Positions 7,765 through 16,174 of a stretch of DNA of 64,000 nt are shown in pieces. The notes beneath the pieces were generated by a model. That model had not been told where the DNA came from. It worked only from the letters and a program-made list of their open reading frames with translations, and searched no databases. The stretch is from assembly GCA_041725955.1 (NCBI GenBank), contig JBGRQE010000009.1, positions 20,174 to 84,173 on the forward strand, in the 5' to 3' direction. The position numbers were made by a program, and so were the translations under genes. Positions within the stretch are counted from its first letter, which is position 1. The number at the start of each line of letters is the position of its first letter. This DNA comes from JBGRPZ01 sp041725955 (lineage in GTDB: Bacteria; Bacteroidota; Bacteroidia; Bacteroidales; JBGRPZ01).

Positions 7765-10700
7765 ATGCAATTGCACAAACTATTTTTTGTAATTATTTTT
7801 TTTTTCTTTTGTTTCTTTTCTCCCTTAAATGGGGTTTCGCAAACTCTTTCCAGTCAAGATAAATTACAAAATAAGAGATTACTAAAGGAAATCAAAAAGC
7901 TGTATAATAGTGAATCTAATGAGTATTCGAAACAAGATTTAGATAAGTATATTAAACAGTTACATTTACCGGAAGGTGATATTTCATGGGTCGAGCAGCA
8001 GATACTTACCTATTTAGCTTCTTTGTTTTATTTTAAAAAGATATATATAGAAGCTGATTATTATTGTGAGTATGCGATAAAGCGTTTAGGATTTGATAAA
8101 ACAACCTATTTCGAGGATAAGGACAAATTTGATAAATTATTGCTGCTATATTTCAGATCTGCAGATGTTAAGATAGAATTAAATTTCAGAGATGAAGCAG
8201 AAAATTTATTTCGGAAGATTATTGATTTAGGAATCAAAACTAATTCCAAGAATCTGCGTATTGCGGATGCATATTATAACTTAGCTATTGGGGCAGACAA
8301 AAAAGGGCATTTTTATGAATGTTTGGACTTTTTGAACAAAGGGAGTGAACTATATAAGTATAATAAAGATTTTGAGTCATTTCCTCACTTACAGATTTTT
8401 TCTGCTTGGTTATATTTTAAAAAAGGAGAATTTGAATTAGCTAAAAATAGAGCCAAAAATGTGATTGAATTTTTGGAAAGAAACAATTTGTATAATAAAA
8501 AAGAAGTAAAAGTATCTGCATATTGGATTTGTTTTCTATCATTCAGTCAATTGAAAAATACTAAAGGGTTTGAAGAAATAAGATCGCAGTATTTAGAAGA
8601 TTTTGAGAAACATGCCAACGATTCAAAGAATAAGGTTTTAATTGAATTAATAGATGCTTTATTTTTTATGCATGATAAGGAATATTTTTCAGCACTAGAA
8701 ATTTTAAATAAATTCGAAGAAAGATTAACCAAAGAGTCTGGCTTTAGTGATTATGTCAAAATTATTTTACTAAAATTAGATTGTTTTATTGCTCAAAATA
8801 ATTGTGTTGAAGCAAATAGTTTATTAGCTAAGGCATTAGCTGTTTGTGAAAGAGAGAAATTTAATTTTATGCATATTCTTCTATTGGAGAAAAAAATGCA
8901 AGTTTTATATATGGAAAAGAGCCATTCCTTATTACACGAAACACATAATAAAATTGTTAAATGTATACATCATACAATTGGTCAAGAGCTTGGTTTTGAG
9001 ATGGAAATCTATCAAGTTAATGAAGAAAATAAAATGCTTCAAAATGAAAATGGAGTTCTGAAAAATACGATAAAAGATTCTGAAAAGACCAATTCTTATT
9101 TAGCTCATACTCTTATGCTTTTTTTCTTTGTCATCTTAGTTTTGGCTTATGCAGGAATGATGTTTTATCGAAACATAAAGAAAATTCGTTTTGATCAAAC
9201 TTGGGAGAATATTCAAGTTATGGTTTTAGTAGAACGTTTTCGTGTTTTATTAGCAGAAAAACAGAATAGCGATAAAAACTTGGAAAGAGTTGTTCAATTG
9301 AAAAAAGAATTGATAGATGAAATTAGAGATAAATTGATTTCTTTCGCTAGTATTAATCATGAGTTAAAGAGTCCTTTAAATGAAATACTTTCTTGTGTCG
9401 ATGTTTTGAGAATTAATCAAAATAGAGATCTTGATACAGATCTGTTGGATAAAATTAAGTTTGAGGGAAAAAGAATGAATGATATTATCCATAATGGACT
9501 TAATTACTTTTGTTTTGAACTAGGGCGTGAAGAGTTAAAAATGAAAGATATTAGTATTGAAAGAGTTCTGGTATCAATTAAAAGATCTTTTCATAATAGA
9601 AGTTATAAGAAAGATTTGGACTTAAAGTTTGATGTAGATTCTAGTGTGCCTGAATTTATAAAATTTGACGAAAACTTATTTGGACAAATAATTAGAAATC
9701 TTGTTGATAATGCTATAAAATACACGGATAATGGTTTTGTGAAATTATGTGTTAGTGCTTCTAAATCAAGTAAAGGTAATGGGTTTGTTCATCTTAAAAT
9801 TGTTATAAAGGATACAGGAATAGGTATGGATAAGGAAACCATAAGCACTCTTTTTGTACCCTATAAAACTAAGTTTAAAGATAGTGGAAAGTATGAAAGC
9901 ACAGGTTTAGGAATGGCAATAACCAAAAAGATGCTTGCATTGTTGGGAGGTAGCATAAACGTAAAGAGTGAGTTGGGAAAGGGAACTGAAATTACACTTT
10001 CTTTTGATACTGTAGAATTGAGTAGTAATGTAGATTCTATTAAATATTCTGAAAGCGAAGATTGCAAAAATTATAGATTTAAGCCTGCTAGTGTATTTAT
10101 TGCTATTCGTTCTGTTGCAAAAAGTACAATGTTTGAAAAATTTCTATCTGATAAGGGGTTAGATGTTACCATCCAAAATAATAGTACAACGATTATTGGT
10201 TTCTTGGAGAATAGCAATTTTGATTTGGTAATGATTGATCTCGGTTTTAAATCAATAAGCGGGAGTGATATCTGTACTATTCTAAGAAAAATTAAAGGAT
10301 ATGAAAAGATACCTATTTTAGGTTTTGCTAGCCCAGAAAAGGAAGATGTTTATATTGAAGACACTAAAAATTTTGATTATATTTTTCCTCTAGATTTTTT
10401 GGTTTCAGATACTGATATTGAATTAAAGAAATATTTGCCTTTTGAAATTATTGAAAATAAAGTATTAGAAGAATTACCTTCAATAGAATCTGAGAATTAT
10501 AACAAGAAAGAAATTGTTAATTGGATTTCGCAATATGCAGATATTCTTGAAAAACAGTATTTCGCCAATGAAAATGGCTTGGTAATTCCAAAGACAGAAA
10601 AGTTTATTGCTTCTGTAAGTGCTTCAATCAAAGAGGTTAGTATTCCTATATTAAAGGATTTTATAGATGAGATGATTGTGCTTTTGGATAACTTTGATAC

Positions 10701-10773
10701 AATAGAGTTGATGAAAGTTTATAAGAAATTTCCTTTAATTCTGGAAAAAATAAAATCTGGAGGCATAAAATGA
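7765..10773 (+). CDS. TPR-containing hybrid sensor histidine kinase with degenerate receiver
   Basis: This 1002-residue protein has a signal-like N-terminus (residues 1-25), a periplasmic TPR-type helical region (about 40-430), one membrane helix (about 448-467), a coiled coil and a kinase core. The H-box SINHELKSPLNE carries His532. The ATP domain is intact: RNLVDNAIKYTDNG (N box), DTGIGMD (G1) and STGLGMAITKK (G2). A receiver-like domain starts near 777; it keeps the phosphoacceptor-position aspartate (VMIDLGF, Asp825) but lacks the usual N-terminal acidic pair (VFIAIR in place of VVDD). The C-terminal 100 residues are helical and may be a phosphotransfer-like module. The stop codon overlaps the start of the next kinase by 4 bases, so the two are translationally coupled. 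Confidence 0.87.
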   Translation: MQLHKLFFVIIFFFFCFFSPLNGVSQTLSSQDKLQNKRLLKEIKKLYNSESNEYSKQDLDKYIKQLHLPEGDISWVEQQILTYLASLFYFKKIYIEADYYCEYAIKRLGFDKTTYFEDKDKFDKLLLLYFRSADVKIELNFRDEAENLFRKIIDLGIKTNSKNLRIADAYYNLAIGADKKGHFYECLDFLNKGSELYKYNKDFESFPHLQIFSAWLYFKKGEFELAKNRAKNVIEFLERNNLYNKKEVKVSAYWICFLSFSQLKNTKGFEEIRSQYLEDFEKHANDSKNKVLIELIDALFFMHDKEYFSALEILNKFEERLTKESGFSDYVKIILLKLDCFIAQNNCVEANSLLAKALAVCEREKFNFMHILLLEKKMQVLYMEKSHSLLHETHNKIVKCIHHTIGQELGFEMEIYQVNEENKMLQNENGVLKNTIKDSEKTNSYLAHTLMLFFFVILVLAYAGMMFYRNIKKIRFDQTWENIQVMVLVERFRVLLAEKQNSDKNLERVVQLKKELIDEIRDKLISFASINHELKSPLNEILSCVDVLRINQNRDLDTDLLDKIKFEGKRMNDIIHNGLNYFCFELGREELKMKDISIERVLVSIKRSFHNRSYKKDLDLKFDVDSSVPEFIKFDENLFGQIIRNLVDNAIKYTDNGFVKLCVSASKSSKGNGFVHLKIVIKDTGIGMDKETISTLFVPYKTKFKDSGKYESTGLGMAITKKMLALLGGSINVKSELGKGTEITLSFDTVELSSNVDSIKYSESEDCKNYRFKPASVFIAIRSVAKSTMFEKFLSDKGLDVTIQNNSTTIIGFLENSNFDLVMIDLGFKSISGSDICTILRKIKGYEKIPILGFASPEKEDVYIEDTKNFDYIFPLDFLVSDTDIELKKYLPFEIIENKVLEELPSIESENYNKKEIVNWISQYADILEKQYFANENGLVIPKTEKFIASVSASIKEVSIPILKDFIDEMIVLLDNFDTIELMKVYKKFPLILEKIKSGGIK

Positions 10774-13559
10774 GGAAAGGTATATTGATAATACTGCTTT
10801 TCTTTTCATTTGGAACGCTGTTTTCTGCTAAACCAAGCTTGGATAGTTTGTTTTGTAGGTTAAATAAAAGTAAGAATGATAAAGAGAAACTAATTGTATT
10901 AGTGAATATTTTTACTGAAATGAAAAAGGATGGAATAGAAAAGAGAGATAAATATTCTAAATCTTTTTTACGAGATCAAATTCAAGAAAGTTTAACAGAT
11001 CAGGATAATGCTAAAACAATTGGTGCTTTATTGGAAAAAAAAGCATTTAATTATAGGGTAAATGGTCAATATGATTTAGCCTTTGAATTTTATGATTTAG
11101 CTAAAGAAATTTATATTAAAAATAATTTAGAAAAAGATTTGGGGCGAATTTACAATTCTATAGGCACTATTTTTCGTAGAATGGATATTTTCCCCAAAGC
11201 ATTGAAATACCATCTAAAGGCTTATAATATTGCTGACAAAACTAAAGACTCTACTGTTTTGGCATATTCTTGTAATGGCTTGGGAAATGTGTATTTTATG
11301 ATAAAAGATTATAAAAATGCAGAAGATTATTTCTTGAAAGCTCTCAAAATTCAAGAATTACGAACAGATTTAAGAGGAATCGCCATCAATTGCAATAATA
11401 TCGCAAATGTTTATTTAGAAAAGAAAGATTTTTGTTCTGCTAGAGACTATATGAAGAAATCTTTGCTTGCGAATAGAAAAAAACATGATACTATAGGATT
11501 AGCTATTTGTTTCCGTGGTTTAGCAAAAATTTTTATGGCAGATACTGCTCTTTCAAAAAGGAAACTTGATTCTGCTTTTTGTTTTTATAAAAAAGCATTG
11601 ACTTTTCATAAGAAAAAAAATGATCATAGAGGGATTGCAAGTGTGTTTGTTGGTTTGTCCAAATTATATTTAAATAAAAATAATCTGGACACATATAAAG
11701 CTGAATTTTATCTAGATTCTGCATCTATAATATCACTAAAATACCGCATTTTAACTCGTTTGGAAAAGATAAATATACTTCGATGTGAGATAGCAAAGAT
11801 CCGGGGAGAATATAATAAGGCAATAGATTTTTTTGAGAAATCAATTTTATATAGAGATAGCATAACTCTTTTTCCTGCAAATTTAGGAGTGTACGATTTA
11901 ATTATTTCAATTGAAAATAAAGAAAGACAAAGTGTTATAGATCAATTATTAAAAGAGAAGAGAATTCAGAAAGCCGAAAAGAGATTGTATTTACTATTGA
12001 ATATAGTTTCATTCCTGGTAATTTTCTTTATTGTTTTCTTACTACTTAAAAAGCGTAAAATGTTACGCATTGTTAACAATCAAAAAATTGATCTGGTAAA
12101 GACTACTGAGAGATTAAAAAGAAGTCAACAAGATTTAGAAGATACCAAAATTCTTTTTGAGCGAGCCAGAAAGGTAAAAACACAGTTTATTTCAGGGGTA
12201 TCTCATGAAGTGAGAACTCCTTTGAATAGTATAATTGGATTTTCGAGATTAATTCGAGATTCATTACCAGAAGAAGATAGGGAAAATAAAATTTATTTAA
12301 ATTCTATTGAAGAGAGCGGCAATATTCTATTAAGATTAATTGTAAATCTATTAGGATTAGTAGATTTGGAAAAAGAAGTTAATGCTGGGATTAGTGAATC
12401 TTTTGAAGTGTTGGATGTTGTTCAACAAATTGAGTCTGATGTGAGTTTTATTTTAAGAGAAAAGCAGATTCAGTTGAAAATTTTATTTGATTCAAATTTT
12501 CCTGATATATTGGTTATGAATAAGGGGTTTTTTCTACAAATATTATATAATTTGATTATTCTGATTGTAGGAAAGTCGGCAAAAAAAATGCAAACTGTGT
12601 ATCTTGAAATTAAAGGAACTTACTCTGTAAATACTGAATTTACCCCTGAGATACAATTCATTTATAATGAGGAATGTCCTGTGTTTTACGAAGAAGAAAA
12701 TTTTGATACAAAAATAAATGTAAAGAAATTTGATGGATTAAATGCCCTTCTTTTAAAGCGTTTGGGAGAGGTTTTAAAAACTCGGTTTTATATAAAAACT
12801 ATTGGTGATAGTAAAAGATTAGTTCAGCTTGTTTTTCCTAAATGTAAAACTCAAATTTTAAATAAAGATCGAGATAGAACTTCTTGTAAAGAAATAAAAT
12901 TAAAAGAGAAAATTCGTTTATTATTAATTGGATCATGCGAAAATGATGAATTAAAAAGAGTTTTTATTTCTTTAGGGTTTCTTGTTGTTCAAACCAAAAT
13001 TGATGATTCTATTTTTCGAAAAGTAGAAAGATTTAATCCTGAGGCTATATTAATAGAAGAAGATGTAAATCTTAATTATTCAGAAAAATTTCATAGAGAT
13101 ATTTATTTGTATTGTAAAGAACACTCTATTTTATTTACCTTGTTTACAATTAATGATCACTTCTCGGGGATGTCTATTATTTCTGCTTTTCCTTTTGACT
13201 TAGTTTTAAGAGATAAATTTGATAGCAAATTATTATTTTGGCATTTGCAAAAAAGTCAAAAGACAAGAAATTTTGAAAAAGCAAGTCGTATTTCTGGAAT
13301 AGAAAGAAAAGGAATTTCTTTTGGTGATGATTCCCTTAAATTTAAGTTTTCTGATAAATTGAAAAACTGTTTGATAGAATTACAAAATTCAAATTCTTTT
13401 CAAAATTATCTAGAAATTTGTTCCGAATTAAAATTAGAATCACAGCGTTTAAATGATTCAGAATTAATAGAATTGAGTGAAAATTTAGAGGTTAGTTGTA
13501 ATACCTTTGATGTCGTGGGAATGAAAGAATCTGTGGATGAATTAATGAATTATATGTAA
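10770..13559 (+). CDS. TPR sensor kinase-like protein, probable pseudokinase
   Basis: This 929-residue protein repeats the plan of its upstream neighbour: signal peptide (1-20), several well-formed TPRs (about 80-330, such as YNSIGTIFRRMDIFPKALKY), a membrane helix (about 405-427), a coiled coil and an intact dimerisation/phosphoacceptor helix with His479 (SGVSHEVRTPLNSIIGF). The ATPase domain is broken: the N box reads LQILYNLIILIVGK without the metal-binding asparagine, and no DxGxG or GxGLG loop is present. The receiver-like region (LLLIGSCENDELK) has no acidic pocket. It therefore probably cannot autophosphorylate, but its His479 could accept phosphate from the upstream kinase. The coupled ATGA start supports joint production. 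Confidence 0.85.
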   Translation: MRKGILIILLFFSFGTLFSAKPSLDSLFCRLNKSKNDKEKLIVLVNIFTEMKKDGIEKRDKYSKSFLRDQIQESLTDQDNAKTIGALLEKKAFNYRVNGQYDLAFEFYDLAKEIYIKNNLEKDLGRIYNSIGTIFRRMDIFPKALKYHLKAYNIADKTKDSTVLAYSCNGLGNVYFMIKDYKNAEDYFLKALKIQELRTDLRGIAINCNNIANVYLEKKDFCSARDYMKKSLLANRKKHDTIGLAICFRGLAKIFMADTALSKRKLDSAFCFYKKALTFHKKKNDHRGIASVFVGLSKLYLNKNNLDTYKAEFYLDSASIISLKYRILTRLEKINILRCEIAKIRGEYNKAIDFFEKSILYRDSITLFPANLGVYDLIISIENKERQSVIDQLLKEKRIQKAEKRLYLLLNIVSFLVIFFIVFLLLKKRKMLRIVNNQKIDLVKTTERLKRSQQDLEDTKILFERARKVKTQFISGVSHEVRTPLNSIIGFSRLIRDSLPEEDRENKIYLNSIEESGNILLRLIVNLLGLVDLEKEVNAGISESFEVLDVVQQIESDVSFILREKQIQLKILFDSNFPDILVMNKGFFLQILYNLIILIVGKSAKKMQTVYLEIKGTYSVNTEFTPEIQFIYNEECPVFYEEENFDTKINVKKFDGLNALLLKRLGEVLKTRFYIKTIGDSKRLVQLVFPKCKTQILNKDRDRTSCKEIKLKEKIRLLLIGSCENDELKRVFISLGFLVVQTKIDDSIFRKVERFNPEAILIEEDVNLNYSEKFHRDIYLYCKEHSILFTLFTINDHFSGMSIISAFPFDLVLRDKFDSKLLFWHLQKSQKTRNFEKASRISGIERKGISFGDDSLKFKFSDKLKNCLIELQNSNSFQNYLEICSELKLESQRLNDSELIELSENLEVSCNTFDVVGMKESVDELMNYM

Positions 13560-13731
13560 ATTCTTAAATTTCTCTTTTTCGTAACATTTGAAATCTTTTT
13601 TTATTTTTGAAAAAAATTGATCCAATGTTTACTGAATGATATTCGGAAAAATTAAGAAATATCCCCAAATGAACTTAATTTTTCACAGTTATGTTTAGCT
13701 AAAAAAATAGATCATAGAAAAAACAAAATAC

Positions 13732-14478
13732 ATGAAATTACTGGAAGGAAAGACTGCGCTTGTTACCGGTGGAGCAAGAGGTATCGGTATGGCTATTGTT
13801 GAAAAATATGCTTCAGAGGGAGCTAATGTAGCTTTTTCTGATTTACATATTGGTGAAGAAGCAAAAGAATTTGAAAAGAAGTTGAATGCTATGGGAATAA
13901 AAGCCATTGCATATGCTTCTGATGCAAGTTCATTTGAAGATTCTGAAAAGTTAATAGCAAATGTAGTTAAAGACTTTGGACGGATTGATATTCTTGTGAA
14001 TAATGCAGGTATAACAAAAGATAATCTTCTTCTTAGAATGACTGAGCAGGATTGGGATGCAGTAATTAATGTTAACCTAAAGTCAATATTTAACCTGACT
14101 AAAGCTGTTCAAAGAACTATGATTCGCCAGAAAGAAGGTAGTATTATTAATATGAGCTCTGTGGTTGGAATGACAGGAAATGCAGGTCAATCTAATTATT
14201 CTGCATCAAAAGCAGGTTTGATTGGATTTACTAAATCTATGGCAAAAGAATTAGGAAGTAGAAACATTCGTGTTAATGCAATTGCTCCTGGTTTTATTGG
14301 AACTGCTATGACTGATAAATTACCTGAAGAAGTTCGTGAAGAGTGGATGAAAACTATTCCTTTACGTCGTTCTGGTAAAGCAGAAGATGTTGCTAATGTT
14401 TCTGTGTTCTTAGCTTCAGAGATGTCTTCTTATGTTACTGGTCAAGTAATCCCTTGTTGTGGTGGTTTGACAATGTAG
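13732..14478 (+). CDS. fabG: 3-oxoacyl-ACP reductase FabG
   Basis: This 248-residue short-chain dehydrogenase reduces 3-oxoacyl-ACP with NADPH in fatty acid elongation. The cofactor loop is VTGGARGIGMA (residues 11-21), followed by NNAG at 90-93 and the catalytic set Ser143, Tyr156 and Lys160 (SNYSASKAG). Length and the C-terminal CCGGLTM match FabG rather than a sugar dehydrogenase. It stands alone, with no acp or fabF beside it. A terminator follows, and the gene converges with a receiver-kinase gene. Confidence 0.92.
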   Translation: MKLLEGKTALVTGGARGIGMAIVEKYASEGANVAFSDLHIGEEAKEFEKKLNAMGIKAIAYASDASSFEDSEKLIANVVKDFGRIDILVNNAGITKDNLLLRMTEQDWDAVINVNLKSIFNLTKAVQRTMIRQKEGSIINMSSVVGMTGNAGQSNYSASKAGLIGFTKSMAKELGSRNIRVNAIAPGFIGTAMTDKLPEEVREEWMKTIPLRRSGKAEDVANVSVFLASEMSSYVTGQVIPCCGGLTM

Positions 14479-14502
14479 TATAGATCACAATATAAACAAT
14501 TA

Positions 14503-14540
14503 AAGTCCATTTAAGCTTGTCTTGAATGGACTTGTTTTTT
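14503..14540 (+). terminator. Terminator after fabG
   Basis: AAGTCCATT pairs with AATGGACTT around a 13-base loop, followed by GTTTTTT. It sits in the 60-base gap between fabG and the convergent kinase stop codon. Confidence 0.8.
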
Positions 14541-15744
14541 ATGAACAAGGAAAAGATATACTTACAGTTGTTTTTTTGTTTTCATGATTAATTTCAAAAT
14601 TACCATCATGCAAACCAATGATTTTTTGCACTATAAATATAGACAATCCTAAACCTGCTTCATTATTTTTTTTACTAGTATTAAAGGGTTGGTTAATAAA
14701 GTTTAAAATATCTTTTTTAAAACCATCTCCTTTATCGCTTATACTAATTATAATTATATTGTTCCTTTTTGTAGAGTTAATTTGAATTGTTGAATTTTCA
14801 GGCCCATGATTTATAGCATTATCCAAAATATATTCAATACATAGTTCAATTAAGCTACAATCTATATGTCCTACTAAGTCAATTTCTTTTGAATGATTTA
14901 TCGTTTGAAATTTATCATTTGCTTTAGGTGTCATTTTTGTAATGACTTTTTCAATCAACAAATTGATATATTCGGTTTGAAATTTCAACTCTTCCCGTGA
15001 TGCCAATCGAGATGAGATCATATAAGCAAGGTCACTAATTTCTTTAAGTTCTTTATAGGAAGTATTCAGATATGAATGTATCTTTTTTTGAATTGGAGTA
15101 TCTACAGTTTCAATATTTTCGCAGGTACACAGAATTGTTTGAAGGGGATTACCTAATTTATGTCTAATTATTTTTAAAAAGGCATTTTTGGCTTCTCCCA
15201 ATTGCTCAGTTTTCTCTTTTTCTTTTCTTAGTTCTCTTGTTCTCTCTATAACTTTGGCTTCCAGTTGCTTGTTTAAGTTGCTAAGTTGCTTTGTTTTATC
15301 TGCAAGTTCCAGATGAGTCTGTACTCTGGCAAGGAGTTCTTCTGTACAAAAAGGCTTATTTATATAATCTTGTCCTCCAATATTAAATCCGTGAACAATA
15401 TCTCCAGGTTCATTTTTCGCTGCAGTAATAAATATTACACAAATATTACATGTAGCTGGATCTTTTTTTATTATTTCACATAATTCAAACCCATCCATCT
15501 TGGGCATGCTGATATCAAGAAGGATTAAGTCAAAATGATTGTTTTTAATAAGCTTTAAAGCTTCTAATCCATCGTAAGCAAAGGAAACTCCATAGTTTTT
15601 TGTTCTTAATATCTTTCCCAGTCTTTGAATATTGCTAGGTATGTCATCTACAATTAGGATATTGTAATCCTTGTTGTTTCGCACATAGTTTGTTGTTATA
15701 AATTCATTATTCGAAATAATTTCTTTTCCTTTTGAACCTGTCAT
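14539..15744 (-). CDS. Receiver-histidine kinase protein (REC first, kinase second)
   Basis: This soluble 401-residue protein begins with a complete receiver: acidic pair in LIVDDIPSN (about 31-38), phosphoacceptor Asp77 (LLDISMPKMDG) and conserved Lys130 (INKPF). A coiled coil (about 145-185) joins it to a kinase module with His195 (IIRHKLGNPLQT), N box LDNAINHG, G1 box DKGDGF and G2 box EAGLGLSIF. There is no membrane helix, so input should come by phosphorylation of the receiver from another kinase. The two TPR kinases upstream of fabG are possible partners, but this is inference from proximity only. It is monocistronic. Confidence 0.87.
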   Translation of the reverse strand: MTGSKGKEIISNNEFITTNYVRNNKDYNILIVDDIPSNIQRLGKILRTKNYGVSFAYDGLEALKLIKNNHFDLILLDISMPKMDGFELCEIIKKDPATCNICVIFITAAKNEPGDIVHGFNIGGQDYINKPFCTEELLARVQTHLELADKTKQLSNLNKQLEAKVIERTRELRKEKEKTEQLGEAKNAFLKIIRHKLGNPLQTILCTCENIETVDTPIQKKIHSYLNTSYKELKEISDLAYMISSRLASREELKFQTEYINLLIEKVITKMTPKANDKFQTINHSKEIDLVGHIDCSLIELCIEYILDNAINHGPENSTIQINSTKRNNIIIISISDKGDGFKKDILNFINQPFNTSKKNNEAGLGLSIFIVQKIIGLHDGNFEINHENKKTTVSISFPCS

Positions 15745-16174
15745 TTCATCTAAATTATTCTTTTGTTCTAATCAAGCAATATAAGGAAAAATATTTTTGA
15801 TTGTGTGTGGCCATTGTAAAATTAATATAAATCTGTAGTCTTTGTTACAAATCTTTTTTGATATAAAAACGGACTCTGTATTAATGTATGCTTAATAATT
15901 AAAAAAATATAAGTAAAGAGGTAAACAATAATAAATACAGCGGGTTAATGTTTATAATTACATATATGCACCTCTATTTAATTTGATTGAAAGAGTAATG
16001 CATTATCTACATATCTGAATTTAACTTAACGATTTAGGGTTTTGATAACCTTATGGGTTATTTTTTCTGCATTAAGTTTATTTTCATTTCCCGTCATTTC
16101 CAAAGCTTAGAGCATGTTGAGATACTGTTAAAGCTAGTTTACCCAATTTTATGATTTAATTCGAATATCATCTT
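15745..16174. other. Intergenic region between divergent genes, with a terminator-like hairpin
   Basis: No coding sequence is seen. At about 16039-16067 the sequence GATAACC-TTAT-GGGTTAT is followed by six Ts, a good rho-independent terminator shape with no annotated gene feeding it. It may end a short untranslated RNA or act as an attenuator in the leader of the glycogen operon, which starts 110 bases later. The rest is AT-rich leader DNA. Confidence 0.45.
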
